Below, one piece after another: positions 48,265 to 61,214 of a DNA stretch of 64,000 nucleotides. The translations under genes and the position numbers were made by a program. Each line of letters starts with the position of its first letter. Within the stretch, counting starts at the first letter, position 1. This DNA is from Chamaecyparis obtusa (Eukaryota; Streptophyta; Pinopsida; Cupressales; Cupressaceae). The notes under the pieces were generated by a model. The model did not search any database. It had not been told where the DNA came from and was given only the letters and a program-made list of their open reading frames with translations. The stretch spans positions 1-64,000 of the forward strand of contig BSBK01004079.1 in NCBI GenBank assembly GCA_027943335.1, written 5' to 3'.

Positions 48265-48712
48265 TTAACCCTTGTCCTCATTCCCATCCTTGTCCTTGTC
48301 CTCATCCTCTCCTCCCTCTTCTTCCTCCTCGTCCTCTTCTTCTAGATGATATTTTTCATTCTCATCTTCGTCCTCGTCCTCCTCCTCCTTGAGGTGTGGA
48401 ATAGCTAGAATTTTATGTATGTTAATCATTACTTTATCAATGTCTCTCAAAAACTTTCCCTAAAAAATCTTTCTACATATATCCTTCGCGACTAATTTAG
48501 TCTCAAGCACCATCAAGATGGTAGCTAAGAAACCAACAGGATTATCAGTATCTACCCTATATTTGTGGTAGGTATGAAGAAAATTCATTCCCAACACCCT
48601 CCTAATAGCGTGGATGATTAATCTATAATAGTTATTTATTATTTTCCCTAGCTAATGATTTATGATGGATCTCACAAGTGTTGCTTGTCTCTTTGCTGAA
48701 AGAGTTCTAATG
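48265..48712 (-). pseudogene. unrecognised conserved-looking protein relic with acidic tail
   Basis: The minus strand, read from about 48712, gives AIRTLSAKRQATLVRSIIN, then LGKIINNYYRLIIHAIRR, NFLHTYHKYRVDTDNPVGFL, ATILMVLETKLVAKDICRKI, GKFLRDIDKVMINIHKI and a Glu/Asp-rich tail ending at 48265. There are only two stops, both TAG (about 48648 and 48463). This looks like a real protein frame. The family is not recognised. Its start is cut by the short LTR at 48723. The acidic tract corresponds to the CCT-rich tract at 17641. Confidence 0.5.
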
Positions 48713-48722
48713 GCTCATAATT

Positions 48723-48869
48723 TGTTGGCGTAATACATTGCATGTTTAACCGCTCGTAACTTTTGCATTCATTCCTGTAAGTGGTTAATGGTTATTGGAT
48801 AACTATTTTCTAAGCTATATAATATTGTAATCAATGATCAATAGATAATCAATTCATTCCCCAATCGCA
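48723..48869 (+). mobile_element. short (147-bp) LTR next to a primer-binding site
   Basis: Starts TGTTGGCGTAATAC and ends CCCCAATCGCA, followed after two bases by TGGTATCAGAG (48872-48882), a match to the methionine-tRNA primer site. The size is in the TRIM range. No second LTR copy is seen before the sequence joins duplicated unit 2 at about 49440. Confidence 0.55.
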
Positions 48870-48871
48870 TG

Positions 48872-48882
48872 TGGTATCAGAG
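48872..48882 (+). other. primer-binding site of the short-LTR element
   Basis: TGGTATCAGAG, identical to the first 11 bases of the site at 62421. Confidence 0.65.
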
Positions 48883-48979
48883 TGTGTACAATTATTTTAG
48901 CAGTTTATAGACATTGTGTTGGAATTAGCAAAGGTAGGTTGTATGTGGAATTAACAGAGGCAAGATTTATGTGAGAATA

Positions 48980-49311
48980 ATGGGAGGTTCTATTGTTTCC
49001 AGTCAAAGTCATTGAACAAAGAAATTGACTCCACATTGGCATGTTGTAGAAATGGGTGAAACTGACTCCATAGAGTAGATGCTATGGAGAGTAGATGCCA
49101 ATGCTGCATAGAGCATTGTCAGGAGGATTTTAGCTATTCGCATCCCATGTACAAAGGTACTATACGGTGGCACATTGAAACATAGAGGTGTCTTCCTAGA
49201 AACCTTGATGGCATGAGAACTAGTAAGGCTCGGCATTGAAGGAATGGAAAGGAGGAAATATAATCTATGTAAATTCATATGCCCATATGCTGAGATGTCA
49301 TTTTCATTGTA
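48980..49311 (+). pseudogene. unknown ORF downstream of the short LTR, with four internal stops
   Basis: Frame from ATG 48980: MGGSIVSSQSH, TKKLTPHWHVVEMGETDSIE, MLWRVDANAA, SIVRRILAIRIPCTKVLYGG, TLKHRGVFLETLMA, ELVRLGIEGMERRKYNLCKF. Three of the stops stand where CGA/CAA or TGG codons could have mutated. It does not match gag, protease, RT or integrase motifs. It may be a captured host exon in a non-autonomous element. Confidence 0.4.
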
Positions 49312-49772
49312 ACCTTAGTGAAATGAAATTGTCCAATATCTGTCTTGTCTATTATGTATGGAAGACATTAGGAAAAGCCAAGTTATCAGAGCACCTTTTC
49401 TAGTTACTATCTGTCCTGGTGAATGGTTTTGGTTTGGAGTTAGGTATGCCTTGAAATATTGATTTTCAGATTAGAATATTTTAAATGGTAAAGCATTAAG
49501 GAGTAGGGCCTAGATAAATCTTATTCAAGTGTGGAAAAGATAGATGACATGCTCAGAATATTTGAACATTTTTAAGATGAATGATGAAGTAACATTATTG
49601 TGGTTGGGTTTGACAATGTTATTTGTAGTCAGCAATATATATATGTGATCAAACATCGTATGTACATATCAGCATGTTCCATGTTATATGAGCAATCAAA
49701 GTATTGAATATTTTTTTTTTTAAAGTGAGCATACTTGTATTAAATATTGTTTGTTAGGATTGTATTGTTCGA

Positions 49773-50105
49773 GATGGAGCTTCCTTTAGATAAATATATT
49801 GGTTTTAACTTTCATGCATGGAGGATTAAGATTCAAATGAAACTAATGAATACAAGTTTACGGGAAATAGTACGATGAAAATAAAAACCACCTACAAATG
49901 CAAACAAATAGTTGGATCGGTACACTAGAGGTGACAAAAACAAGGCTATTATTGGTCTTGCTCTTGCAGATTAAGAACTTCATTACATAAATTTAGATAA
50001 ATCTTCTGCACACATTTGGGATAATCTAAGAAATTTGTTTGGAGGAAAAGTAGTTCATGCAAAGTTTTCTTTAAAACTTCAATTTTTTAGGTTAACCATT
50101 AATTA
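49773..50105 (+). pseudogene. Ty1/copia gag fragment, copy 2
   Basis: Same fragment as 10850-11188, with ME(L)P, DKY and NFHAWRIKIQMKLMN words, then KAIIGLALAD with a stop and HIWDN. No other copia domain follows. Confidence 0.65.
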
Positions 50106-51829
50106 AATTGCTTGAACTTAATTAATTAAATGCAAAAACTAATGATCAAATCAAAATGTAATTAAATTCAAAATAATTAATTAATTAAACTAAACCTCCA
50201 AAGCAACTAAGAGTATAATGAGGATCAAAAGGTTTTGAAAGGCTCCCCAAACCTTAAAATTGGGTTTTAAGATGATTCCCAAAAAAATCCTATAACAAAC
50301 AACAAAGATTCCTTAACAAGAATTCCTCACCTTTCATGCAAAAACCCTCTCCACATAGAAGAAGTACCTAGCTCAGTAGGAATAGCAGAGGAAGAAACCA
50401 CAATAAAAAGGAGCAACATGATATCCAACCCTGCATCCAAGTAGGAAAGGAAAAGAAAATATCACATAAATAAACTTTAAATCTCTCCAAGAATGAAAAT
50501 ATCCACCTCCATAGGTGATGCCACCACTTAATGAAAACCACAAAAGAGGAAGAAGGGAGAAGAATGAGTGAAACCCAATCCTTAGCCACAAGAAAATTCC
50601 CCACCTCAATAGTGGAAGAGTCTACCTCTATAAGAACCATATTATATTTGACCAAGGGAAGAGCTACACAAGAAAAGTTAAGAAAAGAGAAAAATAGAAA
50701 ACACTAGGCTCCAAAAAGGGCATCAAAGATCTCTAAGAAAATACCCGAACCATAGTCAAACAAAATTAGATGAATAACCACCATCAATGACTTCCAAAAA
50801 TATTTAATAAATAATGCGTAGACCACAACCCTCTAACCACACCAAAACAATATTGCAAAGATCTGACTTCACAATCATAGAATTATCTCAAGAAAGAAAC
50901 CTTAAGGACCCAAAGCCCCATTAACCCTCAACCAAGCTCAACAAAACTAATGCTACCAAAAACATAGATAACCAACACTCCTGATAGGGTAAAAACATAG
51001 AGAGATATGGGCATCAAAGAAAAGAGAGGGTGCAAAATCCTTCTCCTTAGTCTAAAAAATTGTGAGAAAGGAAAAAAATAAAGCTAAGCCTTACAAAACC
51101 ACAAAACATAAGCTTACTACAACCAAAAGCATGAAAAAAACACACCCTATCAAATAAAATGGTGTCAACAATCCACAAGTGAAGGCATGATAGGGTAGAA
51201 GCATCTGAACTAAAAATATAAGGGTCCAAAACCCTCACAAGAACCAACTCCATCAATTGCCACAAAAACCTTGGGCAGACTAGGATGTTCTCCACCAAAA
51301 CCATATAAGGAAGTATGATGTCCCTGATATAATTAAATAATTTAACATTAATTGTTTGTATGGTCCCAAATTTAATAATAATATCTTTCAGGGCCCTTTT
51401 ATTTTATTAGGTAGTTTAATGTTTTGTTGTGTTAGCCTATTTGTAACCCTTTGAGAAGTTTCCCATTACTCATTTATAAACCCAAGTTTGGCATAGTTGT
51501 AGAAATGGTGAATTTGATGTTTTATTTGTAGTTCTAGATGTGCAAGATCTTCCCTATTCTGTAATTATAGTATCAGTGGCTAGTAGCTAGTCTAGTCTAC
51601 TGTTGGAGATATCATTTTTGATATTTCACTATGTAGCACATTTTTATATTATCAAATTGATGAAATCAAATATATTTAAATAATATTACTCTAGTGGAAA
51701 TGACTCATTAATTCCTATGTAATCCATTGCTCCACATAATATTATTGTCTATACTATTTTGTGTTACTACCCTGACGGAGATCAAATCTCTGCATTGTAA
51801 AGTCTGACACGACCGAGTGTGCCCCAAGG
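50106..51829. other. non-coding part of duplicated unit 2
   Basis: Copy of 11189-12944, including the LTR relic (about 51317-51590). The unoccupied equivalent of the insertion site of the young element is GGGAAGAGCTACACAAG at about 50665. Confidence 0.5.
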
Positions 51830-52130
51830 TACCAAGTGCTAACTGCCAACTGCAAACCACCAACTGCCAACCACCAAATGCTAACTGCCAACCACCAACT
51901 ACCAACTGATAACTACCACCTGCCAATTACCAACTGCCAACTGCCAACTGCCTATTTCCAAGTGCCAACTGCCAACTGCCAACTGCCAACTGCTAGCTGC
52001 CAAGTGCCTATTGTCAACTACCAACCGCCAAGCACCAACTACCAAGTACCAAGCACTAAGCACCATGTACCATGTGTCAAGCACCAACTGCGAACTGCCA
52101 AGTGCCAACTATCAACTAGCAACTACCAAG
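51830..52130. repeat. heptamer minisatellite, copy 2
   Basis: Same CCAACTG/CCAAGTG word as 12945-13250, with a different number and order of variants, so the array has turned over since duplication. Confidence 0.9.
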
Positions 52131-53107
52131 TGTGTATGAGTCATACATGTGGAGTAGAGCTACGGGTAGAGCTAACCATACAGTGGTAGTTCTATACGGG
52201 TGGGGCTAATGTACTAGATGTGTGGCATTGTGTGGTGGCAGCATTATGGGGTGAAGGTTTTGTATGGTGGAAGTCGCACTTGTGAAGTGCCAAATCTAAA
52301 ATAGAACATCATAGGATGGAAAATCAAAAGAATGCAATGAAGGCTAGAGAAAACATATTCAACAATGACCCCAAATCAAAGACAAAACACACAACCACTA
52401 CCATGCCAAGAGACTCCTTTGGATTATCAACACAATCATTGGTTGAAAGGGTGGACATCACTTCCACCACAACTTCCAAAGGAAACACCTTATGCACCTT
52501 AGAACCCCCAATATCACACTACCTCTCCCGAGCTACAAAGAGGAAAGTAGATCATTGAAAAGAGAAACCCAATGAAAACAACCCAAACCACCACCATCAT
52601 TGTCTAATTTTAAATTTTTTATTTTTAATTTTAGTTTTTCATATGATAATTTTTTTATATATATTATCTTGATTCTACCCTCTTCCTTGACCAAGTGTAA
52701 ATTTGGCAACTCAAAAAATATATGTTTTTGATAGATAAAGCAGCAAGAGGGTGCTGGCCTAAACAAAAAGGACTAGTAGCGCATTAACAGCACATTAATG
52801 AAACTAGTCAAAGAAGATAAATAGTTTAACAGTATAATCACCAGTCTAACTCTACCCCTATCAAAAACATAAACCACAATACTAATCAATTGAATTAAAA
52901 TAGAGTATCTAGACTGAGCAGTAGCATGTAAAGTATCAGTTAAAAGCCACACGGGGATGAACAGAAAGCTGTAAAAATTAACATTGACCCCAACCAAAAA
53001 AAAAGGGGTCCTAGGGCCAGGCCCAGACAAAATTAACCAACAAATAGGAACCAAAATTAATTTTTCCCACCCAATTGCTTAGACATCAGAGTACTCACCC
53101 ATTCTTC

Positions 53108-54952
53108 CTATAGAAATAGGAAAAGATCCTTGTTGTCCTCATTCGCTTCCAAAGTACCACCCACCAGCGTCTCTTGCACATGATAGAGAGTAGTAGCTAA
53201 AGTGTGCATAATCTCTAAGCCAAATTTTTTGGTCAGGATACATTGGTTCATCAGCTCCTGCATATTTTTCTTGATCTCTACAATATCTCTGTCCAAGTTC
53301 ATGAACCTCCTTTTAAGTGTACCTTTGAGACTATCCTCTAGGGCTTTGGTATTGTAAACAAGGGTAGGGGGCTTATCATGGGGGTCTTGAGTAGGACTCA
53401 GGGGTAGGGTAGGAATGGGGGTTTCCATTGCATGCTTGGGGTCAGGAACAAGGTTGTTACTTGGTCTAGGGGGGCTCATATGGTCATCCAAGGAATCATT
53501 CATGGACTCGGTGGTTTGGGAGTCTTTCTCGGTCATGGAATGTTCTTTAGATGTCATTTCCAGCAACCTAGTTTTACATTTCTCCTTGGTGAGTCTGTTT
53601 GACCTCCTATGACTCGAGCCACTCAAATCCACCTCCAAACTAGCCTGGTTCTCCATTATTTTCCTTTTTTTGGGCCTACATTCGGTCTTTGGAGTACTGT
53701 CATCCTCCTTCCTATTTTTAATTTCCTCCAACTCAGAGACATAGGACACCTCCTAGCCATCCTTCTTATTAAATGAGTTTTTGACACATTTTTTGTGGTT
53801 ACTACCTTCTTTGGCACCCAGCTCAAGCTCCTAGATGACATGGATGGACTGGGAGGAGAACTGGGTGGGATTTTCAGTTTTGGTAGGGGAATCCTCCTGT
53901 GGCATCTCCTGAATAATCGTGGGGGTTGGGGTGCCAGGTAGATAGATTTTTGGAACTGTTACATGCAGAGAAGGAGAACTTGATGGAGGATAGGAATAGG
54001 CTTATACGGGTTATCCTTAATATCAAGGATGTTACTTTCTAAGGAGTGCAGAAGATAAAAAGGGATGGAAATTAAATCTTTGTTTCTAACATGGTTCAAG
54101 AATGGTAAGTGGTAGTAGTAAAAGATAGTAAACTTACCTTCCAACGTGAAGTATTTCATCACTATGAGGCAGATATTTGGCCATAAATCTGGAAGCTCCT
54201 CCTTGTTCAAGCCCCCCTACTTTTTCATGGGCATCTCTCCATCCTTGAAGAACTAGTTGAGGCTGGTAGGGTCAGGGGTTCGACTAGTTTTTTTGTATTT
54301 TCTCCCCATCATAGATAGTCTAGTCGCCTTGGCTATGACCTCCTCGGTCAGTTGAAAGTGGATGCCTCCAACAGAGACACTCCTATTGTTCCAAGATGAC
54401 ACGAATTGTTTGGAGATTTATCTGTCATGCCCCCCCTTCATTCTCTCCATAAAACCCCAAATGCCACTCTCCTTGCAATAATGTGTCACCAACGCATTAG
54501 AGGTGAAGGCCTCATCTATTTTATCAGGCTCAATGTAGAGAGTGTTGCCACCCATTTCAAAGTTCAGACCCTCCAGTGCCAGAATATCCTAGAAAATAGA
54601 GAGCTGAGTATTTCTGCAAAACTTAAAAAATCCTTTGATTTTGTAAAGCCTTTCCAAGAATGGTTTATACTTAAAATGCTGGCTTGGCAAAAAGTTTTGG
54701 AAACTGGGCTCTGTATCGCTAGATCTAATGGATCTCCAAGTGCCATAAATAGTAATAATACCAGGGATACACTTGTTGTCCTTGTTAGCCAAGTAAGCCC
54801 TCATATTTGGATAGCGCCTACTCCACACGTTTAAAGAGTAATTATGATTTTTTATGGGAATTTGGGTTCTCCTTTCCATAATCACAAAAATCACCAGAAC
54901 ATGCTAGTACGTGATCCAGTAAGGATTTGCAATGAATAAGATGGCATGACAC
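53108..54952 (-). pseudogene. LINE post-RNase-H ORF, copy D
   Basis: Beginning at the ATG immediately after the RNase H stop (near 54952) the frame reads MCHAILFIANPYWI, NVWSRRYPN, DILALEGLNFEMGGNTLYIE, ALVTHYCKESGIWGFMERMK, VGGIHFQLTEEVIAKATRLS, KEELPDLWPNICLIVMKYFT and FYYYHLPFLN, then, after a shift, a Lys/Glu-rich part with RPKKRKIM and a C-terminal coiled-coil-like LKGTLKRRFMNLDRDIVEIK. It is roughly 600 codons with several stops at likely Gln codons. Not a LINE ORF1 in position. Confidence 0.6.
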
Positions 54953-54954
54953 AT

Positions 54955-55443
54955 TTAAACATTGATATTCATTTCTCCCCCAATGATTTGCTGAGTCACT
55001 AGGGGTAAATCACTAACCACCCTCCAACTATTGAGTTTAGTTTGTTTTAGGCCCATTACCACCAAAGAGTCAGCAACCGAATTCCCTTCTCTATACGTGT
55101 GGGCTATAGTGGTGCTCTGGAAGCTATTAATCAATTCACCGATCTCTGAAATAATAGGTCTAGCCCACCACCCCGCACTAGCACCCCTTTTGATAGCCTC
55201 AACAACCACTTTGGAATCCCCCTTGATTTCTAGCTTCCTAACATTCATTTGTTTTGTGAATTCAATCCCCCAAAGAAGGGCCAATCCTTTCGCCTGGGTG
55301 ACAGTACAATTATTGATAGGGCCAGCATAAGCCAATAGGTAATTGCCTCTATAATCTCTCAGAACACCACCCCCATCTTGGCTCATATTATTAGCTACCC
55401 CATCAAAGTTTAATTTAGTCCATCCTCTGGGGGGGCAGCCCAT
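54955..55443 (-). pseudogene. LINE RNase H domain, copy D
   Basis: Open for 162 codons: WTKLNFDGVANNMSQDGGGV (first catalytic Asp), TQAKGLALLWGIEF (Lys where the family has Glu), LEIKGDSKVVVEAI (catalytic Asp) and HTYREGNSVADSL (last Asp). It stops with TAA directly followed by ATG. Confidence 0.75.
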
Positions 55444-55600
55444 CTGGTAGCCTTTCTAGCTATCTTTTTTGCATCTTCAAATCTGGAGAACCCATCAAGG
55501 ATATTCCATTTGTTAGCAATTCTCACTTCCCAGACATTAGGAGGACATGGGGGAAGCTTCCATTTAGCCATCCTAGCATTCTCACACAGGAGCTTAGTAC

Positions 55601-56748
55601 CTATATGGAGGCATGTCTCAGAATGATTTCTCTCTTCTCTAAAGATCCTATTGTTCCTTTCCTTCGAAATGGCCTAGCAGATGTGAGGGGGTAGCATACG
55701 CCAGAGGAGTTGGAGCAAGGAGTGATTGGAGGGGGATTTCCAATTTCTAGATTGATGCACTTCTCTTTCCAAGGCCCATAAGATACCCAAATTGTCGATA
55801 ACCTCCTGCCATATTCTAGAGGCATAATCATAGTGGATGAACTAGTGTTTTACCATCTCTTCCTCCTTCTTACATAGGATACATCTATTCACCATGGGGA
55901 TGCCCCTCTTTATTAGGTTATCTTGGGTTAGGACCTTACCATGCATTAAAGTCCACCAAAAAAAAATTATTTTCGGTGTGAGCTAGGGAATCCACACCTT
56001 CTTCCAGTCCCCCAAGTTACTCTCCTCCTTAAGAAGAAGATTTTAAGAAAACTTAACAAAGAAGGTACCAGCTGAGATGGGGGCCCAGATAATAGAGTCC
56101 TCAAGTCTAGAAATTTTGACATTAGGCGTAATTTCCATGAGATCCTTGTCTAAGTGTTGCAGGTCTAGTCTGTTTCTTACCCGATTAGGTATATCCTCCC
56201 AATCCCTACCAATGATATAGTTGGAGACCCGGTTACCCAGGATAGGTCTGAGGTAGTCCATAAGAGGTTTGAATCTCCAGCCCAGGCTAGGTTGGTTCAC
56301 AATCTAGTGGTCATTCCAAAATCTGGTAGATCTCCCATTTCCAATTTGCCAAAAAGCACCTTTTGACAGGAGGGTCTTACATTTACATATGTTCATCCAG
56401 AGTTTGGATCCACTTGGGAGGTCAACATCATGACACGTCTGCCTATAGGGGCATCCTTGGAGATACTTGGCTTCCATAAGTTTGCACCAATCCGCCTTCC
56501 CTTCTATAAGCTTCCAAGCCACTTTCGTGGTAAGAGATTTATTCATCAACCCAATTTTTCTTAGCCCCAAGCCACCCATTCTTTTCGGGGGGCAGACAAT
56601 ATCCCAGTTCACAAGAGACATCCTCTTCTTGTCTTTAGCTCTAGCCCATAGAAAGGTCCTCTGGATCCTTTCAAGTTTGTCTGCCATGTAGCCTCTGATT
56701 TTAAAGAGGGATAGGAAGTAAATAGGGATCCCTTGGAGCTTGTCTGCC
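55601..56748 (-). pseudogene. LINE reverse transcriptase C-terminus and zf-RVT region, copy D
   Basis: IQRTFLWARAKDKKRMSLVN and CPPKRMGGLGLRKIGLMNKS are the signature after the plant LINE RT thumb. They are followed by TRFWNDHW-like and W-rich zf-RVT sequence with CYPLTSARPF. The RT catalytic core is absent because the element is truncated at 56748. Confidence 0.75.
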
Positions 56749-56753
56749 ATGTT

Positions 56754-57740
<987 letters not shown>

Positions 57741-57754
57741 ATCAAACAAGTACA

Positions 57755-57756
<2 letters not shown>

Positions 57757-57831
<75 letters not shown>
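57757..57831. repeat. (CT)n microsatellite, copy 2
   Basis: About 75 bp of CT in the same flanking context as 7395-7478. Confidence 0.95.
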
Positions 57832-57835
<4 letters not shown>

Positions 57836-58781
57836 CTTGGTTTAGTCTCTTTGTGGTGAATATGCATTTTGGGTCTTTCCCCTTAAGACTATTGGTTTTG
57901 TTGTGTACATGTATCCTTTCATGAAGAAAATGTTGGACAAGGGGCATCCCAAGTTGAAGTGATAAACTTTAGAGAAGGTTCTGTTGGTTCTTTTTTCCTC
58001 TTTTTTAGATTTACAATTTGATTGAAAAACTAATATCTATGATTCTTTAAACCCACTCCAAATCTGACAAGAAAAAGGACCAATTAACAAGGACTAAGAT
58101 ATCAGTCCTCCTACACTTTGAGCCTTAATGCTCAAGCAGGTATACCTATTGATTCAATTTTTAAAGGAATCAATAAAAATTATTTTCATTATTTAACACA
58201 AATATTAGGAATTAATGTCCTTGATACATTGATTGAGATATTTTATCATTTATAAGTTGATTGATGATAAAGAATTGCTTCCTAAGAACATATCAGTTTC
58301 TTATTCTAGGGCATAGAGTCAAATACAACATACATTAACAGAAAACTTAACTTGAGCACACCTAGAACCTAGAACAAGTGCTTCATGGATTATTCCTCTC
58401 ACTCTCACACTCAGACATCATATTCTCACAAGAAACATGAATTCTCTAAAAATTATTCCTAAGAATTACCCCTCCCTTGAAAGGAACTCAGAAATAGCTT
58501 CACAATCTACTTTGTAAACCATACATTAAATTTCTTTGCAATATTAACATGTAAGAACTCAAGATCATATCAAGAAAGACATTCACAAATATGAGATGAA
58601 ATTACAATGTATTTTCATTAAAAAAAACTTTAGTATCAGTATATTGAAAATGGCAGAATGCCAAAACAAAATAGTAGATCAAAATTCTCTCTCTATTCAG
58701 TTGCTAATTTCACCATCCTTATAAAAATATAACAATTTTCCATATATAGCAATTTCTAGCCCTCTTGGAATCCTGGAAGAA
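57832..58781. other. non-coding part of the duplicated unit
   Basis: Copy of 7479-8529; no gene seen. Confidence 0.45.
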
Positions 58782-59337
58782 TCAGGATGCAACAAGATTG
58801 GGATCATTTTGGGAAAAATTAGGGTTCCCAACAACTACAACAACCAAATACAACAAGAAATAAAAGCAGATAAGAAAGCATGGGTTCCCAATCTGTGCCC
58901 ACTTCCGATAACGCATGAGATGCTCAACATCAAGGTTTAGTAGAAATGGTTTCCTAGGCACATTTATTCCTAGTTGTAGAATCCTAGGCAAATCATTTTC
59001 CTGAGGAATTCCAAACCCAATTTCTGAAAATATGACAACATTCACATCATCGCCAAGGTACTCTTCTCTGAAAAATTTCCTCAAAAGCATAACAATATCC
59101 ACCTCCCCCCCCCCTTAGGTCCAAAAAAGATGCCAAGAACTGATATGAAATGTCGGTGTTAACTCTATACCTATTTTCACTTTCTAGAAATTCACGTCCC
59201 AGCACCATCCTTATAGCCTCCTTGGTGAAGGCTCCCAACTTCGTCGCAACAGATGACAAGATTGGGTCTGTGATGAGGCCCAAAAAGGCCTTCTAATCCT
59301 CCAAGGCAGTGCATCGTAAATGAATTAGAGTGTCCAT
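58782..59337 (-). pseudogene. unrecognised protein-coding relic, copy 2
   Basis: The minus reading starts at ATG 59337 (MDTLIHLRC...), has a TAG after about 14 codons, then LGAFTKEAIRMV, EFLESENRYRVNTDISYQFL and a G-run near 59105-59115. There the frame shifts to MDIVMLLRKFFREEYLGDDV and ENDLPRILQLGINVPRKPFL. Compared with copy 1 the broken codons differ while most protein positions agree. Family not recognised. Confidence 0.55.
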
Positions 59338-60049
59338 TGAAAATAAAACTAATATTATTATTTTAATTTTTGAGAAAAATAAAAGAGAACCTAGCACTCG
59401 TAGACTATTTTCACAAATATGCTTTCACAATCATAAATTAACGAGTGTAGATCATCTATTTAAAAGTCCTAATTGAAATACTTTCTCTTCCCTAAAGATC
59501 TAATTAATTCGTAAGTTAAATGGTAATTATCCTTCAAAAATATCCAAATCTTTCATATTTAATGCAACAGTGGGTGAAAATGGAAACAACACTTATGATA
59601 AGACATTTTCTATCTTGGGAATAGCGAAGGCCAAAAGGATCATGTCATGCAAGTGGAAATAACAATTCTTTATTATAAAAAAACTTGAAACCTGTGCCCA
59701 CTCCGCAGAAACAATAAGCAAAGTATGTTAGCTATGAAATGGTGGAAAGAAATGAAGCTTTACCATTGATGTAATATCATCGAACGGTCAGAAAACAATG
59801 TCCTTAGATGACATGATGTTTTCATTTAAGCCTTAACTTTAAGGCATTATTCTATCAAGGTAATGAATAGATAATGATGTCACACATATTTGTCATTGAA
59901 AATTCAAAGGTTTCATCTAAGAAGCTATTAATTCAGATTACTTTAATTGATTTTATGAATCATCTACTCATCACTATTAATTAATATTTCTATCTAATAT
60001 TACCAAAGATTGCCAAAAGAATTCTGGCTTTTTGATGTCAGAAAATTAG
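59338..60049. other. non-coding flank, copy of 8978-9690
   Basis: Nothing beyond the duplicated flank of the relic. Confidence 0.45.
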
Positions 60050-60323
60050 GTCACAGACTCACACGTCTATTGGATTACAACATATCAATGACCAAAGCTA
60101 AATTTTATGCCTATTTTTGGTCTTCATAATCTTTATGGAAAACTCTTGTCGGAATCATGACACATAGTATGACTGATCGTGGCCTTATTGGTACGATCAT
60201 ACATACCAAGTGTCATGATTCCACTGAGAGTTTGTTGTAAAGATTATGAAGACCAACAATAGGCCCAAAATTTACCTTTGGTCATTGATATGTTGTAATC
60301 CAACAGATGTGTGAGTCTGTGAC
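60050..60323. mobile_element. foldback/MITE-like inverted repeat, copy 2
   Basis: Termini GTCACAGACTCAC and GTGAGTCTGTGAC are perfect inverted repeats here, better preserved than in copy 1. The arms extend almost to the centre. Confidence 0.7.
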
Positions 60324-61210
60324 ATCATAGTGATGGGACCTGATGCAACTTCAACATCAAATTAGAACCATCAGATTAAGAGAGATGAATGGTGGAAGGT
60401 GCATTTCAGATGAAATGTGGTGAGATAATTCCTTTACTGAAAAATCTCTTTGGAATCATAACACGTGTCATTCTTTGAGAATGACAACTCACGAGAATGA
60501 AAATTTAATAATTATTTCCAATTATTAAATCACCGTACCATTATACCAACTATACAACTATTGTATTAAATCACCAATTTTATATGCACTTTTGAAAAAT
60601 ATTCACCATGACAAATAAATTAATTATAAAATTTGGAAAATAATTTCCCCATAATTTATCAGTATAAGGAAGCCTGATTCACCAATTAAATTAATAATTT
60701 TCTTATAAAACATTTGAAGTTGCCATATTTTTATAAAAATGGTATATGTTATTAAAAAATTCACCACCAAATATCCATATTTTGAAACACAATTCGCCAT
60801 CAATATTAAAAATTTTCCCTCCAAAAAACATGTGATTCACCATGATTTTATACTTTTCGGGACGGGGGATTTCTTAAAGTTATCCCTGTTTGAAATATTG
60901 ATTTGCATATTAGAATATTTTAAATAGTATATAATTAAGGAGTAGGGCCTAGATAAATCTTATGCAAGTGTGGAAAAGATAGATGATGTGCTCGAGAATA
61001 TTTGAAGGTTTTTAAGATGAACGATGAAGTAACATTATTGTGGTTGGGTTTGACGATGTTATTTGTAGTTAGTAATATATACGGGATCAAACATCATATG
61101 TACATTTTACCATTATCTATGTTATATGAGAAATCAAAGTTTTGAATGTTATTTTTCAAAAAAGGGAGCACACTTGTATTAAAGATTGTTTGTTAGGATT
61201 GTATTGTTCA
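60324..61210. other. AT-rich non-coding part of the duplicated unit
   Basis: Copy of 9963-10849. No supported gene. Confidence 0.45.
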
Positions 61211-61214
61211 AGAT

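Larger units (their letters stand above)
49440..52726 (+). repeat. segmental duplication, unit 2, left part
   Basis: Homologous in order to about 10540-13760: copia gag scrap, non-coding block, LTR relic, heptamer array, spacer and the start of a peptide locus. Divergence is modest (small indels and substitutions). It ends at the LINE. Confidence 0.8.
52727..56748 (-). mobile_element. LINE in locus D, longer copy with RT remnant
   Basis: Same LINE family and orientation as 44444-47375 and inserted after the same host word (CTCAAAAAATATATGTT). Only ATGTT is duplicated on the right (56749-56753). From the right: RT C-terminal part, zf-RVT-like region, RNase H, TAA-ATG junction, second ORF, 3' end at left (GCTTTATCTATC on the minus strand). 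Stops and shifts in all parts. Confidence 0.85.
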
